NCBI RefSeq assembly: GCF_027244095.1
Contig: NC_069662.1
Location: 18,998,501-19,062,500 of the forward strand
Source of the DNA: Hemicordylus capensis
Taxonomy: Eukaryota > Chordata > Lepidosauria > Squamata > Cordylidae
DNA: 64,000 bases
Reading direction: 5' to 3'
Positions 11,021 to 22,343 of the stretch are shown here, piece by piece. Under the pieces are notes generated by a model that was not told the DNA's origin, made no database searches, and worked only from the letters and a program-made list of their open reading frames with translations. Positions within the stretch are counted from its first letter, which is position 1. Each line of letters starts with the position of its first letter. The translations under genes and the position numbers were made by a program.

Positions 11021-11039
11021 TCTGGGAAGAAAGGCAGAG
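11021..11039 (-). other. splice acceptor before the TMEM100-like coding exon
   Basis: On the minus strand the sequence TCTGCCTTTCTTCCCAG, a pyrimidine tract with terminal CAG, immediately precedes ATTGAACGC. It explains why the open frame extends upstream without being coding. Confidence 0.65.
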
Positions 11040-11508
11040 AAAGGGGCAGATGAGGGCAAGTGATGGCGGGGTGATGGTAAAGGATGGCAAGGGATGGCAG
11101 GTCCCTTTAGTATGATTTATGGATATTTAAGGATGGAGTCACAACAAAATATTGCAGTGTATCCTTGGTGTGCATGTGTTATGTGAGTCTGGGCACTAGC
11201 ACGGTGAACATTGTAGGCAATTTGGCCCCTCAGAAGTAGAAGGGGGTTGTGACTGTCTTGAGGGAGTATTCTTTAAGCTGAGAAATGTCCTATTATTTTT
11301 GTTCATGCCCCCTCCTCTCTTCCTTATCACTGAGTTCCATTAGCTCTGCCCGCCTGGTTTTCTGTTCACTAAATGCCGGAACATTCTACTCCATAGAGTT
11401 ATAATGGGGCAATTTTGGGTTGGTTTTTTGGTTTTTTGCCCCTTTAGGTTTTATCCTTCACATTTTTGTGAAACCTACGTATCTGCAGGTTCCCCCAAGT
11501 CTAGTGGC

Positions 11509-11545
11509 AGTAGTGGTAGTAGTAGTAGTAGTACTACTACTACTA
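11509..11545. repeat. AGT/ACT trinucleotide microsatellite
   Basis: A run of GTAGTAGTAGTA followed by CTACTACTACTA forms a small inverted pair of trinucleotide repeats. Confidence 0.85.
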
Positions 11546-11593
11546 CGGATACTTATATACTGCTCTTCAACCAAAGTTCTCAAAGCGGTTTAC

Positions 11594-11643
<50 letters not shown>

Positions 11644-11815
11644 GGTCACCTGTCCCCAAAGGGCTAACGATCTAAAAAGAAACGTAAGGCAGATAGAAGC
11701 AACAGCCACCGAAGGGATGCTGTGCTGGGCTTGGATAGGGCCAGTTGTTCCCTGCCTGCTAACTATAAAAGAATCACCACTTTAAAAGGTGTCTCTGTGC
11801 TCAGTTGGCTGTTCT
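11540..11815 (-). repeat. L2-like LINE/SINE tail repeat with internal (GATA)n
   Basis: It runs from ATACTGCTCTTCAACCAAAG and AAAGCGGTTTACATAG through TGTCCCCAAAGGGCTAACGA to CTCAGTTGGC. The same consensus is seen at 19725-20005, 23650-23915 and 32520-32780. A (GATA)n expansion occupies about 11594-11643, where other copies have short A-rich sequence. Confidence 0.75.
11594..11643. repeat. (GATA)n microsatellite
   Basis: About 12 GATA units in an unbroken run, inside the LINE-tail repeat. Confidence 0.95.
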
Positions 11816-11894
11816 GCATCCATAAGGATCATAACATTTCCAGCTCTTTGGGAAAGAGATATAAGATCTAAAAAGGGGTATGTATATCCAGCCG

Positions 11895-12105
11895 GCTCTT
11901 CTTCTTTTTAAAATATTGTTTTAAGGTTTTAATTTCTTATAGTGTTTTACCTTTTTGTTGTCATTTATTTTAATCAGTGTTTTAATTTGTCATTTATTTG
12001 TTTTAACTAATGTTTTAACTTTTTGTTGTTGTAAACCGCCCAGAGACATAAGTTTTGGGCAGTATTAAAATATGTAAAATAAAATAAATAATAAATAATA
12101 AAAAT
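11895..12105 (+). repeat. LINE 3' tail, plus orientation
   Basis: A T-rich stretch of TTTTAA repeats, then TTGTAAACCGCCCAGAGACA, then TGGGCAGTATTAAAATATG and an AATAAATAATAA tail. This is the typical 3' end of reptilian L2-type LINEs. Confidence 0.65.
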
Positions 12106-12504
12106 AGGGGACTCAAAAGCGGCTAGCACCACACAAATTTAAACAAAATACTAGCAGTAAAACACACATAACATAATCAAATAATATAAGAAATGTGAAC
12201 AGCAATCGGCAACGGACCCCAATCCTCAAATGTTCCCATGGTCCAGCATCAACTCCCGCTCAGCACTTTGCTTTCCCATAGAGTCTTCTTACGGTGTCAT
12301 GACTGGGGCAGGCGACAGAATGGATGTGGTTCTGGGGCCAGACAGGCTTTCCTGAGAAGAGCACTCAAGGGCACCTTAGCAGTGGTGGTTCTGCAGAACT
12401 CTGATGAAGTCACAAATCATACCAAAAATCTGCACAGCGCCCTAGTTGGGTATCTGTGAGTTGGGTTACCGTATATTATAATTATATTATATTGTATTAT
12501 ATTA

Positions 12505-13585
12505 TATTTAGTCAATTTATACATCATCCTTCCTAAAGTGGTTCAAAGCGGTTTACATTAAAATTAAAAAATATATAATAAAACAATTAAATGTTTAAAA
12601 ATTAAACCAGATTAAATTTTAAAATTAAAACTAGTTATCATTGAAAGCCAGGCTAAAAAGATGGGTCTTTAAGGCTCTCCTAAAGACTTCTAATGAAGGC
12701 AATCCTCTTATATCCATGGGGAGTGTGTTCCACAACCCAGGAGTTAGAACTGAGAATGTCTGAGCCCAGATGAACTGGTGGCACCCAAAGATGGACCCCC
12801 TCCTGATTATCTTAGAGAGTGATGGGGATCTTGTAGGGAAAGGAGCTCTTTCAGGTAACCTTGATCTAATAAGCCATTAAGGTCTTTGAAGATAATAACC
12901 AATCAAATTTGTAATTTGCCCGGAAACATATTGGCAGTCAGAGCAACTGTTTAAGAACAGGCATAATGTGGTCTCTCCAGGGTACCCCAGAGATGAAGCT
13001 GGCTGCTGCATTTGGAACTAACAGAAGTTTCCAAACTTCCAAACAAAGGCAGCCCTACATAGAGCGCACTGCAGTAGTCCAAACTGGAGGTTATCAGCTG
13101 GTGTACCACTGTTTTCAGGTCATTCTACTCGAGGAATGGACAGAGTTGTTGAATCAATTACAGCTGGTAAAAAGCACTCCAGGCCACAGCCTCAACCTGA
13201 GGCACCAGGGTGAGACCAAGAGCACTCCCAAGCTATGAACCTGTTCTTTCTGGGGGAGTGTAACTTCATCCAGATCAGGAAATTCTATCCAGTCTTGCAG
13301 ATTAAGACCCCCGACAATGAGCACCTCCATCTTACTTGGATTCAGCTTGTTTATTGTCCCTCATCCAACCCATTACTGTCAATAGGCAGGCATTTAAGGG
13401 GCTAATACCATTTCCTGATACTGATGACAAGGAGAAATAGATTTGGGTGTCATCAGCATATTGATAACTCCCAGCACCAAATTCCCTGATGACCTCACCC
13501 AGCAGTCTCATATAGATGTTAAAAAGCATTGGTGACAGAATAGAGCCCTGAGGGACTACATTTAGCAGCTCTCATTTTGTAACCC
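12505..13585 (-). mobile_element. L2-type LINE, 5'-truncated, minus strand
   Basis: A reverse-transcriptase segment is readable on the minus strand at 13529-13332: MLFNIYMRLLGEVIREFG, then QYADDTQIYFSLS, with the polymerase YADD motif, then VMGWMRDNK. The copy then runs leftwards through a decayed remainder of ORF2 to a 3' end with AAAGCGGTTTACATTAAAAT near 12545. Everything upstream of the RT palm is missing. L2 is the best clade match from motif wording. Confidence 0.8.
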
Positions 13586-13956
13586 TCCCCGGTTGGGTTG
13601 CATGCACTCAAAAGTTTGCCAGTTTAATTCTGGGATTAAGCCTGCCATCTGGGAATGGCCCAAGGGAAGAAATAGCTAGGCATGCCCTTGTGCCATTAAC
13701 AGCAGCTTGATGTGAACAAATCATCAGGCGAAGCCTTCCAAGACATGAAGCAGATTATCATCTGTTACTGCTGCCAATCAAACAGCAGTGCTAGTAAATG
13801 CACCATTACAATGGCTGGTTCAAAAGTTCACAAGCAACAATCCAGTTACTAAGAATTCTCAAGAACTAAAGCATACTGTCTCCTTCTGTCCAAGTACAAT
13901 CAACTCTGCCTAAAGCACATCTTCCTTCTCTCTGGTTTTATACATGTACTCAAGAT

Positions 13957-14248
13957 GAGCTGGTCTTGTGGTAGCGAGCATGACTTGTCCCCTTAGCTAA
14001 GCAGGGTCTGCCCCCTGGTTGCATTTGAATGAGAGATTAGAAGTGAGAGCACTGTAAGAGATTCCCCTCAGGGGATGGAGCCACTCTGGGAAGAGCATCT
14101 ACGTTGCAAGTTCCCTCCCTGGCTTCTCCACAATAGGGCTGAGAGAGATTCCTGCCTGCAACCTTGGAGAAGCTGCTGCCTGTCTGTGAAAACAATACTG
14201 AGCTAAATAGACCAATGGTCTGACTCCGTATATGGGAGCTTGCTATGT
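13957..14248 (+). repeat. 5S/tRNA-derived SINE, nearly full length
   Basis: The head includes TTAGCTAAGCAGGGTCTGCC and a decayed 'ttgaatgagagat', resembling the internal promoter of 5S rRNA (AGCTAAGCAGGGTC ... TGGATGGGAGAC). A tRNA-like middle and the body with GGAGAAGCTGCTGCCTGTCT and GACCAATGGTCTGACTC follow. Confidence 0.8.
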
Positions 14249-14526
14249 AAGAGGCGCACCCTTGCCTTGGAAATGTGTTCTTGTGCTGGACTATTTCCTC
14301 CACTCAAAATATTGTTTTAATATGTCACCTAAGGCTCCCTTTTGGGTTAGGCAAAACAATTCCTTTGCCTCTCATTCCACTATCCCACAACAATCTTTGA
14401 CAAGAAAGGTGTTCCCTCTTCTTATTCAAGCAACCTTCTGTTATACAGAACATCCTTATCTGCATGACTTAGGAAATGTCCAAACATTTAGAAGTCCAGG
14501 TAGAAATTAATTAAACAACAACAATT

Positions 14527-14528
14527 AT

Positions 14529-14563
<35 letters not shown>
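14527..14563. repeat. (TAC)n microsatellite
   Basis: About 12 uninterrupted ACT/TAC units. Confidence 0.9.
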
Positions 14564-14654
14564 TTAAATAATGGCTGACATGAGGGAAATTACTCAAAAT
14601 AGTCCCATTGAAATTAAACTATTTCTTTAACTGGGGTAGCCAGCTTGTCCCTTT

Positions 14655-14722
14655 AATTTATTATTATGTATGTATTTACTACATTAATATCTCACTTTTC
14701 CTCCAAGGAGCCCAGAGCAGGA
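14655..14722 (-). repeat. MIR-like SINE tail fragment
   Basis: ATTAATATCTCACTTTTCCT followed by CCAAGGAGCCCAGAGCAG is the reversed tail of the SINE family seen at 17774-18041. Confidence 0.6.
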
Positions 14723-15692
14723 GGGGAGGAGAAGCTGGCCTGATCCACTCCTGTTCTTTTGACAAAGATCTGAATCAGCAGGTGAAAAGCTCGTGTCATG
14801 GAGTAAAGATGACCCCTTGCTAGTTGCTTCATGTCCCTGTTAACGGGACAAGGACCTGGCCCAAGGCGAAGGTCGGCAACCCGAATTCCTTTCTTGGTCC
14901 CCCAAAGCAGCATCCTGGAAAAAGCCCTTCTAACCCAGACTGGACCATTCATTCTGTCCTCCTTAGGAGGCCACCTCCTTGATTCCTTTCTTACCTTAAA
15001 AGAGGTTTTTGAGGGGACGAAAGGGAAGGCGCTCATTTATTTATTTATTTGTCTCCCCATTCCTTCAGGGTCCCGGGTCCTCTCACAGTTCCCTCTTTGG
15101 TCCTCGTTCTGCGGCACCCTGCAAGTCTCTGCTTCCTGCTGTTTGTCTGGCTGGGGAGCTCGGCTCTGGTTCCCACCCTGCCACCCGATTTCTGTGTCAA
15201 TCGCTCCTGGGACACGGATGACGGAATGATAAGGAGGCAGTTAGGGAGTTCCTGCAACTCCGTAAGCACTGGAGAAACTTGGACACAATACATGGGGCAT
15301 GCCCAGTACATTGTGTACCCCAGGTACACACCCAGCCAAAGAGAAAGTGCCGTAAATAAATAGGTAGAGCCCACTCAATAGCCTACTTGTTTTATTCAAA
15401 CATCCATATCCTGCCTTTCTGTTGAGAAATGCTCTAATGCTCACAGAATACAGATATTGTTCGCAGATGTGCAGTGCTCACATTGTACACCCCCAGACAC
15501 AGTGCAACACCCACACATTATCAGTCATCTACATCCCACACATCTACAGCCACTGTGCATGTTATACATGCATTGCACATACATACAATATCAGCACTGG
15601 AAGTAACATTGTTACTAGCCCGCCTGTCCACAATTACTGTAGGATCAGAGGAACTATAGGATCATAGTCAGACCATGGATCCATCTAGTGGT

Positions 15693-16612
15693 TTAATATC
15701 AACATGAAACAGCTGGGAGAGGGCATCATCTGGAGATTTGGCCTGAGGTGTCTTCAGTATGCAGATGACACTCAGTTGTATCGCTCTCTTTCATCAGATG
15801 CAGGTGAGGCAGTGACTGTCCTGAAGCAGTGCCTGGATGCAGGAATGGACTGGAGGAGGGTGAACCAGTTGAGACTCAATCCAGAGAAGACAGAGAAGAT
15901 CTGTTGGTCATTGGTGTTCTGCTAGATGGGGTCGCGCTCCCCCTGAAGGACCAGGTTAGCAGTCTGGGGGTGCTCATTGATCCAGCATTGTCACTAGAGG
16001 CTCAAGTGACCTCTGTGGCTCGGAGCGCCTTTTATCAGCTTCGGCTGCTACGCCAGCGGCAACCTTACCTGGATAGTGAGAGCTTGGCCACAGTTACTCA
16101 TGGACGTGGGGCTGCCTTTGAAAACAGTCCAGAAGCTGCAGCTAGTACAAAATAGGACTGCAAGATTATTCACTGGGACTGGACGTGGTGATCATATTAC
16201 GCCATGCTTCATCAGCTGCACGGGCTCCCAGTCCGTTTCTGGGCCCAATTCAACGTTTTAACCTTTAATAAAGCCCTAAATGGCTTACCCGAGAGAGCAC
16301 CTTGCCCCATATGTCCCACCTCAGACCGTAAGACCTTCTTTGGAGGCCCTGCTCTGAGTGCCCCTGCCAAATGAGGTGATGTGGGTGGCTACTAGGGAGA
16401 GGGCCTTTTCGGTGGTTGCACCCCATTTATAGAATAGCAACTGGCCCTCTCCAACCCCAGAACAGCACCCCTCCAGTGGCTGTTGCTGGTGTCTGCCTCA
16501 TGTTTCTTTTCAGATTGTGAGCTCTTTGGGGACAGGGGGCCATCTCATTTATGTATTATTTATTTTTCTAACTGCGTTGAGAACTTTGGTTGAAGAGCAG
16601 TGTATAAATATT
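15693..16612 (+). mobile_element. L2-type LINE, 5'-truncated, plus strand
   Basis: The plus strand encodes MKQLGEGIIWRFG, then QYADDTQLYRSLS with the YADD catalytic motif, then LRLNPEKTEKICW. Further on, in another frame, come LKDQVSSLGVLIDPALSLEA and LRQRQPYLDSESLATVTH. These are the reverse transcriptase and downstream region of L2 ORF2, with frame changes between segments, so it is inactive. The copy ends with GAACTTTGGTTGAAGAGCAG and TATAAATATTC. Confidence 0.85.
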
Positions 16613-16769
16613 CTTCCTGGTCATCACTGTTAAAGGAAACCGCCCCACCACCACCACCCCCAGCACTGGGCACAGCACTGCACCGCACAGTGAAAAGGTC
16701 TCCTCCTGGCGCCAAAGGGACTGTGCAGAGTATGTGGCCCTGGCTGGAGCTTCACAGAGTCCCACTACT

Positions 16770-17049
16770 AGGGTTGCCATATTCAAGCTTCCCAAATCAG
16801 GGTGGCCTAATCTGCATATTATGCAAATAATGCAGCAACTAATTTGCATTTATTTATTTATTTATTTATTTGACAGGTTTGTATACTTTCCCCTCCTTCT
16901 CTGCCCTCCCATTTGATCAGATCGAGAGTAAAATCCAGGCAGCGCATTTGAAATCCATGTAAATCCGGGAGGAATTTAGCAGCCGGATGGAGGAGCCAAA
17001 ATCTGGGGAGCAGCTACCTGAAATTCCGGGGGACATGGCAGTTCTACCC
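16770..17049. mobile_element. MITE of the AGGGTTGCCA-end family
   Basis: Starts AGGGTTGCCATATTC and ends GACATGGCAGTTCTACCC, imperfect inverted repeats. A (TTTA)n tract sits inside near 16852-16873. It is non-coding. Confidence 0.6.
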
Positions 17050-17773
17050 AATAGACAATTAAGAAGTTGCACTTAGGGTTGATGGGGGCTGCCAGTGACC
17101 CCCGGGCCTTACAATGGAGAACACTGACTGATGGCATTTCATACAATTTTGTTTATTCCCAAATATACAAGCAGAGCAAAAGTGGAGACCAACAGCAGAG
17201 CCCTCCTTCAAAGCAGCAGATCCCACACTTGCTATTCCACACAAATCATAAATAGATGTTATGATTAATAAGGATAATTCAAGCACTAAAAACAGACAAA
17301 TGTCTCACAGCCCAGTGAGGGCTGGGGAATCTCTTGACCAGAGGTTTCCTTGCATGGGTTTTACAGAAATTAGGTGCATAATAGAGATGTTTGACTGTCA
17401 TGTGTACTTTAAATGGCAAACTGTAGGATAAATGTATGCTGGTAAAACTGGGCACGATAGTCTTGTCTTCAGTGACTTGGCTTCCCTTTTCAAATTCTTT
17501 GGAGCCAAGGAGCAACTCTGCCCCCTATTTTGTCTAGTCCTTGACCTAAGCATTGTTGGTCTCCCATCAGGCATTCGGTGTGTCTCCTGAGTCCGTCATG
17601 CCTTCAGAAGGAAATCTCTCCTCTGCGAGATTTGCCACCCTACCCCACGCCACTGCCAGCCTTCATCTCATCCTCAGCTCTCTCTTGTGCAAACTGCAAA
17701 ATGGCTGTTTCTTCACACAAGCACACTTACATATCAGCCCCTCCTTGGATTGCCAGCGGTGACTATAGCTGTA

Positions 17774-17992
17774 GAGAGCCAGCGTGGTGTAGTGGTTAGA
17801 GTGCTGGACGAGGACCGGGGAGACCCGAGTTCAAATCCCCATTCAGCCGTGATACTAGCTGGGTGACTCTGGGCTACTCACTTCTCTCTCAGCCTAACCT
17901 ACTTCACAGGGTCGTTGTGAGGAGAAATTTAAGTATGTAGTACACCGCTCTGGGCTCCTTGGAGGAAGAGCAGGATATAAAATGTAAAATAA

Positions 17993-18041
<49 letters not shown>
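17774..18041 (+). repeat. full-length MIR-like tRNA SINE with (TAA)n tail
   Basis: Head GAGAGCCAGCGTGGTGTAGT, B-box GAGTTCAAATCCCCATTCAG, body CCTAACCTACTTCACAGGGT, 3' part GGCTCCTTGGAGGAAGAGCA, then a (TAA)n run from about 17995. This is the best reference copy of the family in the window. Confidence 0.9.
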
Positions 18042-18344
18042 CCCTCCACCCCCCATACGTGTTACAATATTTTTCACAGTATCAAGCTACTAAAATCTCC
18101 AAGACTGCTTCCAATAATTCCCTAGAGGTTTATGCCAGGTCCTGGAGACTCCAGACTAAATTTCCGAGGCAATCCTGAGGCCCCAACAGATCTGGCCAGC
18201 CTGTGTTAAATGTATCCCACATTCCAGACTCTTCTAGAATGGGCTCCAGAATCTCTTGGAACACCACAGGGTTTCTCATCACAGATAATGATGTGGACAG
18301 TGTTCCTCCAGAGGTGGGAAGTATGAAAGAACATTATTCCAGAG

Positions 18345-18755
18345 CAGAGGCGTAACTAGGGAAAACGGTGCCCGGGGCAAGCACTGAAATGGTGCCCCCC
18401 CCCGCGCCCCCCCCAACATACTACATTATACTTAGGTTTTTCCTCACAAGCGCCCACCGCCAAGCCAGGCCACTGACTGGCTGCCAGGTGCCAGCAAAGC
18501 AATGGGGGGGGGGGCGCGGGCGGCACGGAAGGGCGGGCGCGGGCGGCACGGAAGGGACCGTTTGTGGGGGAGGGGGCGCCGACGCGCTCCCTTGACTGCT
18601 GCAGCGCTGCTGCACTGAGCAGGAAACATTTGTATTAACAAAAATTTTTAAAAAATTAAAAAAAAATTTTTTTGTCATGGCGGCGCCCCCCACGTGACCA
18701 GAAAAGATGGCGCCTGGGGCACGTGCCCCCCTGCCCCCCCATAGTTACGCCTCTG
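18345..18755. mobile_element. hAT-like MITE with target-site duplication
   Basis: Perfect 14-bp terminal inverted repeats, CAGAGGCGTAACTA and TAGTTACGCCTCTG. The flanking 8-mers TTCCAGAG (18337-18344) and TTCCGGAG (18756-18763) differ by one base, as expected of an 8-bp hAT duplication. The interior is GC-rich with C/G runs and no coding sequence. Confidence 0.85.
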
Positions 18756-18990
18756 TTCCGGAGTCAGAGGTCTGAACTTCCATCTCTAGCTCCCGCATCA
18801 CACACAGAGGCCAAAAGGTTTGCAGTCAAGATCGGTCTTGCTGATTCCAGGCTCTGCTTCTTTGCAAGCTAATTCCACCTCTGACTGCCTCTCACCTGTT
18901 CAAATGCAGAGAGAGGAGTTTGCATAAGGGGGCGGCCTGGTTAGAGCATGCTGCAGTTCTTTACACTCTTCCTGCTACAAGGGGTAAAAG

Positions 18991-19158
18991 CAGGGGTGTA
19001 GCTAGGGGAGAGGGGGTCCGTGTTCACCCCTCTTTCTGGTGGCCCCCCAGACTGAGGGAGATAATGAAGAAAATAGGGAGGGATGCAGCTCGAGGGCCCT
19101 CTGGAGCTGGGGGCCCATGTTCTTTGAACCCTTTCGTTCAATTATAGCTACGCTCCTG
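18991..19158. mobile_element. hAT-like MITE with perfect 8-bp duplication
   Basis: Ends CAGGGGTGTAGCTA and TAGCTACGCTCCTG. Both flanks carry GGTAAAAG (18983-18990 and 19159-19166), an exact target-site duplication. The termini are close to those of the 18345 element. It is non-coding. Confidence 0.9.
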
Positions 19159-19724
19159 GGTAAAAGGTTTGGGGGTGCTGCTCTCCTTCACACATCAACA
19201 CCCCAACTGAATCCTGATGAATTACTCTTGACACTAATACCGCTTTACTAGCAGATTGGGAAGGAGAAAGAGGATTGAACATATGGCTGAGGGAGGGCAG
19301 GAGGGGATAGCCTAATTAGCCGTGGCCTGTTGCAATTAGCTGTCAGAGTGAGGGGTTAAGAGGCGGTCAGGTCCTACGTAACAGCATCAGCACTGGGGAG
19401 GGAAGGCTTCCCACTGGTTAGAGAAAGGGGGGAAGGCTGGGAAAAAGAACTCCTAGGTCTTCTGAGGAGAAGTTAATTAGAAGTGTGAGCACAGGTATGA
19501 GCCAGGATTCTTCCAGAAAAGGGGACAGAAACAACGGGGCAGAAACCTTTGGAAGCCAGGACTTGTGAGTTTTCCAGGTGGGGCATTTTGCCTGAGCCCT
19601 TGAATTCCTCTGAGGACTATATTCTGCCATTAAAAGGAATGTGTATGCATATTGGCTGCTATGCATACTTTAACAAGTCACAAAGAATATGATGAGTATT
19701 AACACCAATTTTTCAACCTTGAAC

Positions 19725-20005
19725 ATATTATTATTATTATATCACTTTTCAACAAAAAAAAAAGTTATCAAAGTGGTTTACATAGAAAAAAGAATTACAG
19801 TACATAGTTTTCTGTCCCCAAACAGCTCACATCCAAAAACAGAGGAACGCCGCCCCCGCCCCACCGGCCAAAACACACATTGCACACCCGCAACAGTCAC
19901 TGTATGTATGCTGTGCTGTGTTGGATAGGGACAGTTGCTCTCCCCTCCACTAAATATAAGAGAATCGCCTTAGTAAAAGGTGCCTCTTTGCCCTGTTAGC
20001 AGGAG
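19725..20005 (-). repeat. L2-like LINE/SINE tail repeat
   Basis: It has ATTATTATATCACTTTTCAA, TGGTTTACATAG, CCCCAAACAGCTCACATCC and ATAAGAGAATCGCCTTAG in the same order as the copy at 23650-23915. Confidence 0.75.
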
Positions 20006-20463
20006 CAACATATGGATTTTCTGATCCATGCACTTGAGGATCAGTTGCAGAATGTCAGATTTTGGATCCACCAAAATGTCCCCAGCACTAAAGGGGAAAG
20101 AAACTCTGGACCTTCCACAGAATGTTGATCCCAGATGCTCAAGTTATGGATAGTGCACAGCATCTAGCATATGTAATATCTAACTTGCCTTATTGCTTTC
20201 AATAAGTCATGCTTAGTCATGATTAACTGGTCTGTATGTTGCCCACGGTGTACAAAATCCCTCCTCACAGATATCATCTGGTAAATGCAGTGATCCTGAG
20301 CTGCCACATGCTCTCTCCATTTCCACTGGGGGGAAATTCAAGTCTCTAATTTCATTGGCCATTTTAATTATGTTCCCCACAATTCCAGATAAAATATAGG
20401 TTCCTGATAAAATATATTGTATCCTCTTCTCATTTTATCCTGTGACATCCAAGTGAGGTAGAT

Positions 20464-20640
20464 GAGAGAGCCAGTGTGGCAGAGTGTACTGGGGAAGCCA
20501 AGGTTCACAGCCCTGCTCAGCCAAGATGCTCACTGGGTGTGTGACCTTGGGCCTAGCCTACCTCACAGGATTGTTGTGAAAGAAAAAAAAGTCATGATAA
20601 CCCTATGTACAATACCCTGAACTCTGTGTAGGAAGGGCTT
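20464..20640 (+). repeat. MIR-like tRNA SINE
   Basis: GAGAGCCAGTGTGGCAGAGT, then GTGTGACCTTGGGCCTAGCC, then CTACCTCACAGGATTGTTGT. A diverged copy of the 17774 family. Confidence 0.75.
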
Positions 20641-20721
20641 ACCCCTTACATACAGATTTCAGGCCAGATAAGCAGCTGATCCTCTTCATGGCCTGTTCAC
20701 TATACTAGTTCATTTACACGT

Positions 20722-20880
20722 TCAATTTATTTCATTTTTAACCTACACTCCTTTCCAAAGAACTCAGCATCCATGGCTCTCCCTCTCCCCATTTTATCCT
20801 CATAACAACCCTGTGAGGCGGGCAAAGCAAAGAGATGGTGACTGACTTTAACTTTGCAGCTGAAGGGGGATTTAATCTGT
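20722..20880 (-). repeat. MIR-like SINE, minus orientation
   Basis: CCCCATTTTATCCTCATAAC followed by AACCCTGTGAGGCGGGCAA is the reversed CORE-like body. The head end has decayed. Confidence 0.65.
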
Positions 20881-21234
20881 TTTCTATCTTAGGTTTAGTC
20901 TTTTATTCTGTCTGTTTATCCATGTTCTTGCACTGCCTTTGACTACATTTATGATATTAATGCCTTCTTTGTATTTATTTTAAGATGCTTATCCCACCAT
21001 ATTCACAGATGGATTAGTGTCTTGACTACCAAGGAATAACAACCTCCAAAAATATGCAGCTTCCAAAACATAATAACATCAAAGCATATATCATTAATGT
21101 TAAGGATATCACGTGTGAAGCATCAAAATAAAACTCTACAAAATCCCAGAAACATTAAAATAATCCCAACCGCAGTAGACCTCAGTTGGTCTGCAAGGAA
21201 CCCTCCCCACCCATATAAACTCTTTTGATTTTAT

Positions 21235-21600
21235 GTTATTTTATTTATCTGTTATTTACTGTATTTGTACACTGCCCTCAGTTAAAAAAAAACAACGACC
21301 TTGAGACAGTTTTACAAGACATTTTAAAATAACAATTTTATTGACAAATCTAAAACCTTAAATCAACTAACTGCATTAATCACAAACATAACATAAAGGA
21401 CCAATAACTCAACTTCCAAAAACCCGATAGAACAGATAACTTTTCACTTGTCTTCAAAAGGAAGAGGGGGGCCAGGCCATCCAAGACCCCAAAGAAGGGA
21501 ATTCTATCAACCTAAGGGCCACTGCAAATAAGACCTTGATCCTAATGGGGAACAATCTGGCCTCTGGAAATGATGGTACTGTTACCTGAAGCGGAATCAC
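21235..21600 (-). repeat. L2-like LINE 3' region, minus strand
   Basis: TATTTGTACACTGCCCTCAG then an A-rich stretch with TTTTACAAGACATTTTAAAA, followed by sequence of the sort found in L2 3' regions (AAAAGGAAGAGGGGGGCCAG). It is similar in layout to 12505 onward and 62035-62330. Confidence 0.5.
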
Positions 21601-22131
21601 ACGGGAGAAGGCAATGCTTGGGGCAGTGGTTTTTTTCTTTTCTTTTCCCTTTTTTTCCTTTCCCCTCTTTTCTATGGATTCTAATGGATGAGTTAGGTAT
21701 GCGCTTGTATCACTCCCATTATAATCAAAGTGCGTCATGCTGGCCAGATCATGACCTATGTATGTGTGTGTCTATCTGTTTAGCTATTTATTATTATGTA
21801 TAAAGCACTAGCAATTTGACATGCTGTTTAACCACATAATAAGATGAATAATTCAAGGTCCAGCATAACAATCATCTTCTCTCCATCCATCCATCCATCC
21901 CTACATACATAGGCTGTCTCTACCCAAATGTTCATCCTTTCCATTCTCACTCTCATCTCCCCAGTAACTCTCAGGTCTGGCACATGGCTGGAAAACAGAG
22001 CTCAGCTATGGCGTAAGGGGAAGGGAGGGCAACAGAGGGGGAGGGAGGGAGGGAGGTCCACAATGCCCAAATCCGATTTCCCTTGTGCTAAAGAGCTTGG
22101 AGCAAATGTGATCATCATAACCAAAATAACT

Positions 22132-22152
22132 TGTGTGTGTGTGTGTGTGTGT
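22132..22152. repeat. (TG)n microsatellite upstream of visinin
   Basis: About ten TG units, roughly 80 bp upstream of the visinin TATA box. Confidence 0.9.
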
Positions 22153-22231
22153 TCATGCACACTTACAGCCTTCAGGTGTAGCAAGAAGAGGACTCCGTGA
22201 TTCCAACCCTGCTCCCCCGCCCCAGGGAGTC

Positions 22232-22239
22232 TATATAAG
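22232..22239 (+). promoter_or_regulatory. TATA box of visinin
   Basis: TATATAAG lies 105 bp upstream of the visinin ATG. Transcription would start near 22262, leaving a 5' UTR of about 80 nt with no upstream ATG evident. I did not find a clear CRX site (TAATCC/GGATTA) in the preceding 300 bp. Confidence 0.65.
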
Positions 22240-22343
22240 AAGGTGCCTCAGGCACCAGCCATTCCACTGGCTTGGACAAAATAGGACAGGACGGACGAGC
22301 TAGGAACATTGGCAAGGCAGCGGGGTGAGCATTCAGCCAAACC

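Noticed and set aside
10535-11053. 172-codon plus-strand frame
   Set aside because: It is the complementary-strand shadow of the TMEM100-like exon.
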